Part shown: positions 7,949 to 16,478 of the stretch, in pieces | Layout of the letters: every line of letters begins with the position of its first letter | Position numbering within the stretch: the first letter of the stretch is position 1 | Source of the DNA: CAZNSX01 sp964575845 | Lineage (GTDB): Bacteria; UBA8248; CAZNSX01 | Direction: 5' to 3' | Length of the DNA: 64,000 bases | Assembly (NCBI GenBank): GCA_964575845.1 | Contig: CAZNSX010000001.1 | Coordinates: forward strand, 186,001-250,000 | Translations under genes and position numbers: made by a program | The notes under the pieces: generated by a model | Told to the model about the DNA's origin: nothing | Seen by the model: only the letters and a program-made list of their open reading frames with translations | Databases searched by the model: none

Positions 7949-8902
7949 TCACGGGCTGGCAGTTTCCTGTGACGTCTGAGTGTCCAAGGTAACCCCGGCA
8001 GCTCCGGTCTCCACCGCGGCGGCCACCGGCTCCACAGGAGCCGCCGCCTCCTCGGCAGCCGCAGTAGCGCCCCCGACAGCAGCTTCAGTAACGGCTTCGG
8101 TGCTCACGCCCGCCTGGGCTGCCCCTGATGCAACACCAGTGCCGACCGCCTCCGCCACGCCCGTTACCTCAACACCCGCGACTGCGGCCCCCTGCACGGC
8201 ACCCCGTCCTACTCCCTCGGCGCATGCAGCAGCGGCACCCTGGGCGGCGTCGGCCTGAGCCGCCTCGTTCCCTCCAGCATCAGCAACAACGGTCCGAACC
8301 GATGAGGCGGCTGATGTGACGGCCGTTTGAGAAACGACCCGGGCCGTGGCTTCGGCGGCGGACTGAGCTGCGGCCTTCGCCTGTTGAGGTGTGGCGCCCG
8401 CAGCGATAGCCTGAGAGTATGCAGTCTCCGCTGCGGCCTGGACAGCGGCTTGGGCGGCGGCCCGAGCAGCGGCCCCGGCCGCTTCCTGAGCCGCGGCCGC
8501 CTTGGCCGATGCATCGCCAAGAGTTGCGGCGGCAGCGGTGAAAACTGCGGCGGCGACAACCCCCTGAACCGCTACACTCACATCAGCCCCCGCCTTTACG
8601 GCCGCGGTGGCTACTACCTGAGCAGCGTTTTGGCCGGCCGCCTGGAGGCTGGTAGAAAGCACCTGAACAACAGATGCTGAGAGGGTCTGGGCGGGGGAAA
8701 CGCCGGGTGGAAGAAAGCCCGCTCCCTGAAGGGCCGATATGGCCGTAGCCGCATCAGTGGCTGGAAGCCCGAGCTCTGTGGCAAGCTGGACGGCGAAATC
8801 TCCCACTGTATTAGCAGCCTGAGAGGCTCCGGCATGAAGAATCAAGCTAAGTGCTAGAGCTAAACTAATCATGGTAAATTTTATTTTTCCCGTGCATCCC
8901 AT
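7949..8902 (-). CDS. Alanine-rich secreted protein
   Basis: The product is 317 residues from ATG 8902, preceded by GGGAGG. It has a signal peptide (MISLALALSLILHAGASQA) and a small N-terminal domain (residues about 32-95, starting NTVGDFAVQLATELGL) that resembles short secretion-linked helical modules. The remainder is a long helix-forming region in which alanine is by far the commonest residue, with glutamine, valine and glycine and almost no lysine or aromatics, and ends in a Pro/Glu/Ala tail. No catalytic motif is visible. It sits divergently from the export genes and upstream of the beta-barrel gene. A structural, cell-surface or glycan-associated role is an inference. Low complexity makes distant homology unreliable. 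Confidence 0.7.
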   Translation of the reverse strand: MGCTGKIKFTMISLALALSLILHAGASQAANTVGDFAVQLATELGLPATDAATAISALQGAGFLPPGVSPAQTLSASVVQVLSTSLQAAGQNAAQVVATAAVKAGADVSVAVQGVVAAAVFTAAAATLGDASAKAAAAQEAAGAAARAAAQAAVQAAAETAYSQAIAAGATPQQAKAAAQSAAEATARVVSQTAVTSAASSVRTVVADAGGNEAAQADAAQGAAAACAEGVGRGAVQGAAVAGVEVTGVAEAVGTGVASGAAQAGVSTEAVTEAAVGGATAAAEEAAAPVEPVAAAVETGAAGVTLDTQTSQETASP

Positions 8903-9378
8903 TATTTTTTTCCTCCCAGCCGAAAATAACGGCTTCAGGCTGAAGAGAGGGGCGGCAAAATCAAAGTTATCTTACTAATTCGCAAATTACTTAACTGATG
9001 TCAAGAAAAAATTTTCGAGGCTCCCATCCGGTAGCCCTTTTTTTTGATCTGAGCGTCAATGAGTCATTTTGAGGCGAATGGCACACTGGGGCGTCATGGT
9101 GGAGGAAGTCGCGGGCACAGATGTTGCAAACTATTATATGAAAAACTCCTCCGCCCATATCCACCGGTCTCTAGATTATTGAAAATTTTTACCTTTCTTA
9201 AGAATTTTGCAAATTCAGTGCCTTATTATAAGGAGAAGTCAAAAAAATGTTCTTGACATTAAGAAACTTTCTAGGTAGTAAATAGTTTTTAGGTACCTTT
9301 TCTCATTGAATCCTATATTCCCCTCGCGCCCGAGAAGGAAAGAAGAACTCTTTGCTTATCCCTTGATTTCCTTCCCAA
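8903..9378. other. 476-base divergent regulatory region
   Basis: This AT-rich gap separates the minus-strand envelope genes from the plus-strand export genes. It holds a sigma-54 site (9113-9128), a TTGACA box at 9253-9258 without a good -10, and inverted repeats TAATT-CGCA-AATTA (8977-8990) and GAATTT-TGC-AAATTC (9202-9216). I see no convincing gene. Confidence 0.6.
9113..9128 (+). promoter_or_regulatory. Sigma-54 promoter for the polysaccharide export operon
   Basis: GGGCACAGATGTTGCA matches TGGCACGNNNNTTGCW at all but two defined positions, with GG (9114-9115) and GC (9126-9127) exactly 10 bases apart. Transcription would start near 9139, giving a 240-base leader before ATG 9379. Enhancer-dependent control is known for exosortase-associated exopolysaccharide operons. 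Confidence 0.6.
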
Positions 9379-10725
9379 ATGGTTATGGAAATATCTAGCT
9401 CTCAATCTCGTCGATGCGTGGGCACTATTTTCGCCTCCTTATGCCTTCTCGGGCTTCTCTTTTTTCAGGGCTGCTCCTCTGGCAGGCCTGGGCCGTCTGC
9501 AGAGATTTCCTCTCCTCCTGAAGCACCTGTCGAGGTATCCTCCGTTGCCGTCGGCTGGGAGGATAAGCTGCAGGTCGTGACTATCGGGGCGGAAAAATCC
9601 TTCTCATACGCCATCAGGAATCACGAAAAGCCCTTGAGCATTGAAGTTACTATCCACAATTCTGAATTTAAAAATCTCCCCCCCGAGCAAACCATCGGTG
9701 AGGGGGCGGTCTCGAGCATTATCCTGAGTCAGGCTTATGAGCCGGCTCCCCAGGGGAGAGTGCAGATATTCTTGGCCAGGCAAACTACCTACCGCATCAT
9801 CAAAGAGATGAAGCGGCTTAAGATTTTTTTGGAAAACCAGGCAGAGGTGATTTCTGAGGAGGCCGCCCCGGCCGAGGCCAAAGCTCTGGGTAGCCCTTCT
9901 CCGCCAGCCGTGACCCCCAGTTCCCACCGCAAGGATTACATCATTGGTGGCGGGGATATTTTGGGAATCAGCGTTTACGAGGAGCCAGACCTCACCAAGA
10001 CCCTTCGAGTTTCCACCAACGGGACCATATCCTTTCCTCTGCTGGGCGACCTTCATGTGGCTGGCCTGACCGCAGTCAAGGTGGAGAAGAAGCTGGAGGG
10101 TCTGTTGAGGGAGGGATACCTGGTCAACCCCCAGGTTTCGGTCATGGTTAAGGAGTATCACAGCAAAGAGGTGTTCATTCTGGGTGCCGTCAACAAACCA
10201 GGGGCCTACCCGCTCAAGCGGGAGTCCACCCTTCTGGAGGTTATCTCCCGGGCGGGAGGGATTCTGAAAAAGACGGAATATGAGCTTGCGGGCAATTCCC
10301 TCATCCTGCTCCGGCCCGGTCCATCTGGGGAAGCTGAGGGGAATGACCAGAAAGGTGTCAAATATTTCAGGGTGGATTTGAAGAGACTAACCGAGGGCGG
10401 GGACGTATCCCTGAACATGGTTGTCCAGGCCAATGACACCATCTTTATCCCCAGGGCCGATACCGTTTTCGTCTTTGGTCAGGTGAAGAACCCGGGGGCT
10501 TACAAAATGGTGGAGAAGGGTATGACAGTTCTTGAGGCGGTCACAATGGCTGGTGGCCTGACGCGGCTCGCCGCAGCTAGCCGCACGAGGGTGATCAGGG
10601 CGGAAGGTGGAGACGAAAAGACGATACGGGTTAACCTGAACCAAATAACCGACCGCGGAGATAAGAGCAAGGACATCGTTCTCGAGGCGGGCGACGTGGT
10701 TGTAGTTCCCGAGAGCTTTTTCTAG
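9379..10725 (+). CDS. Outer-membrane polysaccharide export lipoprotein (Wza type) with AMIN-like N-terminus
   Basis: This 448-residue lipoprotein (lipobox FFQGC, C32) is the predicted outer-membrane export channel of the locus. Residues about 60-155 look like an AMIN-type beta domain, which is unusual in Wza itself and may bind the cell wall. Residues 186-260 form the polysaccharide export domain (YIIGGGDILGISVYEEPDL, then LLGDLHVAGLTAVKVEKKL). Two SLBB domains follow, each starting with a VFILGAV or VFVFGQV strand and ending in a GDVVVVP-type turn. It is 13 bases upstream of the Wzc-like gene, the usual partner spanning the periplasm. ATG 9379 has no strong ribosome site; ATG 9385 is an alternative. 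Confidence 0.88.
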   Translation: MVMEISSSQSRRCVGTIFASLCLLGLLFFQGCSSGRPGPSAEISSPPEAPVEVSSVAVGWEDKLQVVTIGAEKSFSYAIRNHEKPLSIEVTIHNSEFKNLPPEQTIGEGAVSSIILSQAYEPAPQGRVQIFLARQTTYRIIKEMKRLKIFLENQAEVISEEAAPAEAKALGSPSPPAVTPSSHRKDYIIGGGDILGISVYEEPDLTKTLRVSTNGTISFPLLGDLHVAGLTAVKVEKKLEGLLREGYLVNPQVSVMVKEYHSKEVFILGAVNKPGAYPLKRESTLLEVISRAGGILKKTEYELAGNSLILLRPGPSGEAEGNDQKGVKYFRVDLKRLTEGGDVSLNMVVQANDTIFIPRADTVFVFGQVKNPGAYKMVEKGMTVLEAVTMAGGLTRLAAASRTRVIRAEGGDEKTIRVNLNQITDRGDKSKDIVLEAGDVVVVPESFF

Positions 10726-10738
10726 TTAAGGGTCCGGT

Positions 10739-12919
10739 ATGCCCCAGCAGAGAGTTCCGGAGAGCGAGGGGCACCTGCGGGATTACCTGCAGGTGCTAAG
10801 AAAGAGAAAGTGGGTGATGATAGCGGCCATCTTCGTGGTCGTCTCGGGTGTGGGATTCTATAGCTTCAACATGAAGCCTATCTATACCGCGACGGTGCGG
10901 ATCTTGTTGGAGAGGGGTCAGCTGAACGTCCTGTCATATCAAGATGTCCTCTTCGTTGACCCGTATGCCGAGGATTATTACCAGAACCAGTATGAGATCC
11001 TGAAAAGCCGAAGCCTTGCCCGACGGGTTATTGACGCCTTGGGGCTTGCCTCTCATCCCGAATTTCTCCCCGGCGAAAACACGGGCCTCGCGGCCAGAAT
11101 CAGAGCCCACCTGGGCCCTTTCCTCGTTCGATACGCGTCCTTCAATTCCTCCAAGCCCTCGTTGAATGAGGGGCCCCCACACGGTCAAGTTGTGGTGGAC
11201 AATTTCTTGAGAAGGCTGAGACTGACCCCACTACCCCGGAGCGGTGTCGTCGATGTTTCCTTCGAAGGCCATGACCCGCAGCTGGTGACTAAGGTCGCCA
11301 ACACTTTGAGCAAATTTTACATCGAGCGGGAACAGGGGCGGAGATTTCAGGCGGCCCGCCAGGCCATCGAATGGCTGAACACCAAGCTGGCCGAGGTGCG
11401 CGGGAAGCTGGAGCAATCACAGAATGCCCTCCAGCAGTATCGTAAGGAAGAGAATCTGGTGGCCCTGGAGGAGAAGCAGAACATAGTCGTACAAAAGCTG
11501 GAGGAGCTCAACACCACCGTTCTGAATGCTGAGACCAATAGGGTCGAGCTGGAGACCAAATATAAACAACTCAAGAGGCTCTCGGTCAAGCCGGGCATGG
11601 TCGAGTCCTTACCCGAAGTGGTGAAGAGCAACCTCATTCGCGACCTTAAGGGGCGGTATATGAACCTGCTCGGGGAGCGCTCGAAACTCTCCAACAGGTA
11701 CGGGCTCAAACACCCGAAGTTAATTCGGCTCGACTCTGAGATAAGGACCCTGGAAGGTAAGATTCAGGGTGAGGTGGAAAAAATAGCTGACTCCATAAAG
11801 AACGAGTACGAAGTGGCCAGAGCTCGCGAGGCGACGTTGAAGAGGGCGCTGGAGTCCCAGAAGCGGGCAGCCATGCACCTGAACGAAAAGGCCATCCGCT
11901 ACGGGATTCTCAAGCGCGATGCGGAAATAAACCAACGTATGTACGAAAGCCTGCTGGATCGGATGAAGCAGATGAGCCTTACGGAGGGGTTGCAGAAGAG
12001 CAATGTCCGCATATTGGACTGGGCCGAGAGACCCTACCGCCCGACCAGGCCCAGAAAGTTTCGGAACCTAGCTCTATCCCTTATTTCAGGGTTATTTTTG
12101 GGTCTGGTTTTGGCCTTCTTCTTCGAGCATATGGACCGCACTATCAGAAGTCCTGAGGAGGTGGAGCGGTATCTCAAGGTGCCTTTCTTGGGAGCCCTGG
12201 GTCGAATGAAGATTAAGAAGAGGGTTCAAGGGGGAGAGCTTGTCATCTACTATCGTCCGAGGTCGCCCATAAGTGAGGCGATAAGGAATATTCGCACCAA
12301 CATCCTCTTCGCCGCCATGGAGCCCGAGAGGAAAGTTTTCATGGTGACCAGCGCCACCCCTGAGGAAGGTAAGACCACTCTTATCGCCAACCTGGCCGTG
12401 GCCATAGCTCAGACGGGCAGCCGGGTGATCCTCGTGGATGCCGACCTGCGGAGGCCAAGACTTGACAAGGTCTTCGGCGTTGAGAAAACCCCAGGCCTTT
12501 CCAATTTATTGATAAAGAAGGAAGGGGTGAAGGACGCAGTCCGTTCCACCGAGGTGAAGAATTTGGACATTTTGACCATCGGCGATGACGCGCCTAACCC
12601 CTCGGAGCTTCTGGGCTCGGCAGCGTGCCGCTCACTTATACAGACCCTGCGGAAATGCTACGATTATGTCCTTATGGATAGCTCCCCCGTCATGTCCGTC
12701 ACCGACCCTGTCGTGGTGGCCTCTTTCATCGACGGCGTGGTCCTCGTCACTAGAGCCGGTGTGACCAATAGGGATCACCTCAGCTGGACCGTCGAGCAGC
12801 TGAACGACGTTAATGCAAAGGTGCTGGGCATCGTCCTCAACAACGTCAGTTTCTCCAAGAGGGGCGGGTATTATTATAAGTATTACCGGCCGTATGAATA
12901 TTATGGCAGCCGTGCGTGA
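10739..12919 (+). CDS. Chain-length determinant and tyrosine autokinase (Wzc type)
   Basis: The 726-residue protein combines a Wzz domain with a cytoplasmic BY-kinase and controls polymer length and export by phosphorylation cycles. The first membrane helix lies at about 29-46, a long periplasmic coiled coil spans about 200-420, and the second helix follows the proline-rich YRPTRPRKFR at about 440-465. The kinase shows Walker A ATPEEGKTT (K near 544), Walker A' VILVDADLRRP (about 563) and Walker B YVLMDSS (about 642). A C-terminal tyrosine cluster (GGYYYKYYRPYEYYG) is the autophosphorylation tail. Both halves are in one chain, as in proteobacterial Wzc. Confidence 0.93.
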   Translation: MPQQRVPESEGHLRDYLQVLRKRKWVMIAAIFVVVSGVGFYSFNMKPIYTATVRILLERGQLNVLSYQDVLFVDPYAEDYYQNQYEILKSRSLARRVIDALGLASHPEFLPGENTGLAARIRAHLGPFLVRYASFNSSKPSLNEGPPHGQVVVDNFLRRLRLTPLPRSGVVDVSFEGHDPQLVTKVANTLSKFYIEREQGRRFQAARQAIEWLNTKLAEVRGKLEQSQNALQQYRKEENLVALEEKQNIVVQKLEELNTTVLNAETNRVELETKYKQLKRLSVKPGMVESLPEVVKSNLIRDLKGRYMNLLGERSKLSNRYGLKHPKLIRLDSEIRTLEGKIQGEVEKIADSIKNEYEVARAREATLKRALESQKRAAMHLNEKAIRYGILKRDAEINQRMYESLLDRMKQMSLTEGLQKSNVRILDWAERPYRPTRPRKFRNLALSLISGLFLGLVLAFFFEHMDRTIRSPEEVERYLKVPFLGALGRMKIKKRVQGGELVIYYRPRSPISEAIRNIRTNILFAAMEPERKVFMVTSATPEEGKTTLIANLAVAIAQTGSRVILVDADLRRPRLDKVFGVEKTPGLSNLLIKKEGVKDAVRSTEVKNLDILTIGDDAPNPSELLGSAACRSLIQTLRKCYDYVLMDSSPVMSVTDPVVVASFIDGVVLVTRAGVTNRDHLSWTVEQLNDVNAKVLGIVLNNVSFSKRGGYYYKYYRPYEYYGSRA

Positions 12920-13202
12920 TGCAAGGGGAGGGCAAGGCTTGCGAGGAGCCAAGCACGAACTTGAAGCGAGGAGAAAGTCCGACGGAGCGGATGTTCCCAG
13001 ACTACATCTTCGCTTCTAAACTTCTTCTCGAAAAGCGCTGTTTAAATCCTCCGCCCGTTCCAAATCCTTTTGAAAATTTCGAAATCCTTCGATACCACAG
13101 GGCTCAGGAGCCGGGCAATTCCCTCGGCCTCCCGACCCGGTTTCGCGAAGTGGAAAGAGAGGACCTTTTCCCTTCCGGTGCACCTGGGGTGAGGGGGCGG
13201 CC

Positions 13203-16200
13203 GTGGTCAAGGCCCTAGAAGGCGTCATCGAGGGCGGGATCATCGCCCTGCTCATCCTCTCCCCTCTGGTCTCCGGCGCCGCTTTGCCTCTCGTTAACCC
13301 TTTCCTGCAACTTGCCGTCCTGCTCCTGCTTGCGGCTTGGTTGATCAAGCTGGCCGTCCTCGCCTTGAGGGGCGGGGGGCGGGTGAGGTCGATGGGCCCG
13401 GCGCTTTCGACGGTTCTTCCTCTCCTGATACCGGCTTTGGCCTTTACCGGCTTGGTTCTTATGCAGATGGTCCCCCTCCCGCCCAGGGTCCTAAAAGTGC
13501 TCTCTCCTTCCACGCACGCGCTCTACCAGAGAACTCTGGTGGAGCATACGCTGGCTGAGGGGGCCGAACCGGCGACCCTTGCGGAGGATGCGGGGAGGCC
13601 GGAAGGCCCCTCATTTTCTCGGTGGGATGAAGGCTCCAGCTGGCAGTCCCTCAGCATTAACCGCTACACCACGAGGGGAGAATTCTTTAGGCTCACGGCT
13701 AACGCTTCCCTTTTCTTCCTCGTCCTCTTCAACATCGGGCGACGGCGTCAGTTCAGGCGGATCCTGTACGTCATAGTGACGGTCGGAATGGGTATCTCCC
13801 TGCTTGGCATCCTCCAGAAGTTAGCTGGCTCTCCGGAGATGTACTGGTTCTGGAGGCCCAGTGATTGGGTGCCGGAGAGGGGGGGAGGGTTTGGCCCCTT
13901 TGTGAACCCCAACCATTTTGCCGCTTACATGGGGATGAGCATCCCGTTGGCCCTCGGAGCCCTTCTCTGGAGGCTGGGTCCTTCTTTCCATGCCGACCTC
14001 GCTTGGCCGGGCGTGAGGGGGAAGCTCATCTGGCTGGAAAACTTCCTCTCGGCTTCCACCCCCTTCATGATAGCCCTGCTCATAATGGTGGTGGGGCTTT
14101 TCATGTCCCTCTCCAGGGGGGGGTTCTTGAGCCTCGTGGCAGCTCTCATTTTCCTGAGCGTTTTGGTCAAAAGTCGAAAGCGGTTCGGCGAGGGGGCCCG
14201 GGGAATGGTGGCCTTGGTCATACTTGTCGGCTTTTTGGCCGCCCTCTGGGTGGGGTTCGAGCCGCTGGCGAGCCGGCTACTCACTTTCGTGGAGAGGGGT
14301 GAGAGCCTTTATGAGTACAGGGTGGTCGTCTGGCGGCAGACCTTGCCCTTGATCCAGGACTTCCCGGCCTTCGGCACAGGCCTCGGGACTTTCGTCCATA
14401 TATTTCCCAAGTATAAGGAGTTTGTAGCGAAGTTCCTTTTCGCTCATGCGGAAAACGACTATCTGCAGATTTTGGCGGAGGTGGGCTTTACCGGCTTCCT
14501 TTGCGCCATGACGTTTTTGGTGCTCTACTTTCGTCAGGTCATAAAGCTTTGGTGGGCCAGGCACGACCACTTCATCGTTTGCCTGACCATGGGCGGTCTC
14601 TCCGCTGCGGTGGCCTTCCTCGTACACAGCTTCACAAATTTCAACATCTATAACCCCCCCGTCGCCACCCTTTTCTCGGTGATTCTGGCCCTGACCCTGA
14701 GTGCCGCTAGCAGCCCCTCCCGCGGAGGGGCGCGCTCGGGGTCGAAAGCAGGCCGACTCAGCCCCCTGAGACGAGGGGCCATGACGACCTTCGCCGCGGC
14801 CGGAATGGTTGGAGTGCTCTTCGCGGGCTGGCAAATCCTGAGCGCCTATATGGCTGCCTCCAACCTTCGGGAGTTCAGGGTGGTGAACAAGGGAGCGGCC
14901 TTCCGAGGCAGTTACCCCAATTCCCCAGCCGCCCTCCTCGCTCGCTCTATGGCTTTAGACCCGCTGAATCCCGATTTTCCGGACCAGATGGCCAGGTTGC
15001 ACCTCGAGCGCTCCCTCATTCACCAGCGTCTCTCCACTCAGAGGGTCGCGCCCATCAGCTCCGTTAGCCTTCATGCCGAAGAGGCCTTCCGCCACGGGAG
15101 GATGGCTCTCAATTACTCGGCACAGGCCCTCAACCTTGACCCCACGAGCTCAGAGAGAAATTATTTTTTGGCCAGCAACTATGCCACCTTGGTCCGGCAC
15201 CTTAGGAGACTCGATGGCGGCCTCGACTCCTCGGGCGCAGCAGCCGAATCGGTGAAACGGCTGAAGGAGGCTACCCGGAGGCGACTCTCTGCCGCATCGG
15301 GTTACGGATGGCTATCGAGAAAACTGGATACTGCGGCAGAGTTTGACCCCACCAACCCCCGCTACCACTTCCTGAAGGGCGAATACTATCTGGGGGCTGG
15401 CGATGAGGAAAGAGCTCTTCTCAACCTCAGAAAGGCCGTGGCCATAGACAACTACCTTCTGGACCTCGCCTTGAGGAGGGTCTGGTTCCGCACCAAGAGC
15501 TTTGAAAAGCTCGAACAACTTTTTCCGCCCGAACCAAGGTACTACACGAAACTTGCCTTATTCCATTCCAAGGTCGGAGGATGGGATGAAGGAATAAGGG
15601 CTTTTGAGAAAGCCGTAGAGCTGTCTAAGCATGTTGAGGCCGAGGAGGCAAAGCCGCCTCTTTACAGATGGGGGGGGTGGCATCCCTTTTCATTGCCCGG
15701 CTCAGACCTGGAATTCTTGAGGAGAAAGGAAGAACGTCAGATACCCCCGATCGGGGAAAGCGGTGTGCGGAGGTTGTACGCCAGCATCAGCTTCTACCGT
15801 GGGGAATATGAGAGGGCGATTCACCAGTGGGAGAAGGTGCTGGCTAAGGAGCCCGCTGACGGAGAGGTGGCCTTCTTTATGGCCAGGGCATACGAAAGCT
15901 GGGGGAAGAAGGAGAAAGCCCTCGACTACTACGAAAAGGCTGAAAGGGCCGACCCTTTATCCAAGAAGTATAAATACGCTCTCATGGCCTATTACTATCG
16001 CCGCGGACGGTATGAGCAGGTGGAGAGTTACGCTGACCAGATACTAGACGTGGACCCCTACCAGGCGAGGGCCCATTACTGGAAGGGCTTGAGCTATGAA
16101 AAGACGGGGCGGAGGGAAGAGGCGATTCGACATTTAAAAAAGGCAATAAGGCTTAATCCCAAAGATGAATGGTATTACGTAGCGATCGCCAGGATTTTCC

Positions 16201-16346
16201 TCTCTATGGATATGTTGGCGGAGGCCAATTACTACTTGAAAAGATGCCTGGAGCTAAACCCCAATAATAAGACGGCTGAGGGGCTGATAGGGGTCATTTC
16301 TCGAAGGATGAAGGCAATCCCACAAGTGGGTTATGTCCACCAATAG
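13203..16346 (+). CDS. O-antigen ligase/polymerase family protein with long C-terminal TPR region
   Basis: This 1047-residue protein starts at GTG 13203 behind GAGGGGG. About the first 510 residues are polytopic and carry the O-antigen ligase/Wzy_C pattern, including FVNPNHFAAYMGMSIPLALG, a serine/arginine turn LFMSLSRGGFLSLV, and HAENDYLQILAEVGFTGF. One more helix lies near residue 540. The remaining 450 residues are periplasmic and contain several TPR units (for example ARAHYWKGLSYEKTGRREEA near the C-terminus) with intervening tyrosine-rich helices. In exopolysaccharide loci such fusions are thought to polymerise or ligate the glycan while the TPRs recruit partners. A 283-base gap with no recognisable feature separates it from the kinase gene. 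Confidence 0.85.
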   Translation: MVKALEGVIEGGIIALLILSPLVSGAALPLVNPFLQLAVLLLLAAWLIKLAVLALRGGGRVRSMGPALSTVLPLLIPALAFTGLVLMQMVPLPPRVLKVLSPSTHALYQRTLVEHTLAEGAEPATLAEDAGRPEGPSFSRWDEGSSWQSLSINRYTTRGEFFRLTANASLFFLVLFNIGRRRQFRRILYVIVTVGMGISLLGILQKLAGSPEMYWFWRPSDWVPERGGGFGPFVNPNHFAAYMGMSIPLALGALLWRLGPSFHADLAWPGVRGKLIWLENFLSASTPFMIALLIMVVGLFMSLSRGGFLSLVAALIFLSVLVKSRKRFGEGARGMVALVILVGFLAALWVGFEPLASRLLTFVERGESLYEYRVVVWRQTLPLIQDFPAFGTGLGTFVHIFPKYKEFVAKFLFAHAENDYLQILAEVGFTGFLCAMTFLVLYFRQVIKLWWARHDHFIVCLTMGGLSAAVAFLVHSFTNFNIYNPPVATLFSVILALTLSAASSPSRGGARSGSKAGRLSPLRRGAMTTFAAAGMVGVLFAGWQILSAYMAASNLREFRVVNKGAAFRGSYPNSPAALLARSMALDPLNPDFPDQMARLHLERSLIHQRLSTQRVAPISSVSLHAEEAFRHGRMALNYSAQALNLDPTSSERNYFLASNYATLVRHLRRLDGGLDSSGAAAESVKRLKEATRRRLSAASGYGWLSRKLDTAAEFDPTNPRYHFLKGEYYLGAGDEERALLNLRKAVAIDNYLLDLALRRVWFRTKSFEKLEQLFPPEPRYYTKLALFHSKVGGWDEGIRAFEKAVELSKHVEAEEAKPPLYRWGGWHPFSLPGSDLEFLRRKEERQIPPIGESGVRRLYASISFYRGEYERAIHQWEKVLAKEPADGEVAFFMARAYESWGKKEKALDYYEKAERADPLSKKYKYALMAYYYRRGRYEQVESYADQILDVDPYQARAHYWKGLSYEKTGRREEAIRHLKKAIRLNPKDEWYYVAIARIFLSMDMLAEANYYLKRCLELNPNNKTAEGLIGVISRRMKAIPQVGYVHQ

Positions 16347-16403
16347 ATATGGTGCGTGCGGTGGCCCCGCCGAGGAGAGAGTGCGTCGGAGTGCAGGCCA
16401 GAA

Positions 16404-16461
16404 TGACCCAAAGGGGCCCCAGAGAGTCATATTTCATGCGAGCTTTCACCCCTTTGGGTCA
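16404..16461. repeat. 13-bp perfect inverted repeat before the glycosyltransferase gene
   Basis: TGACCCAAAGGGG (16404-16416) and CCCCTTTGGGTCA (16449-16461) are exact complements separated by 32 bases. No T tract follows, so it is not a normal terminator. It ends 17 bases before ATG 16479. Confidence 0.7.
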
Positions 16462-16478
16462 GCTGAAGGGTAGAGAGA

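Noticed and set aside
9059..9256. 65-codon plus-strand ORF in the divergent region
   Set aside because: It spans the sigma-54 site and AT-rich control sequence, has no ribosome site and no recognisable family.
9253..9281. Sigma-70 promoter TTGACA-N17-TAGTAA before the export operon
   Set aside because: The -10 box matches at only three positions, and the sigma-54 site upstream is better supported.
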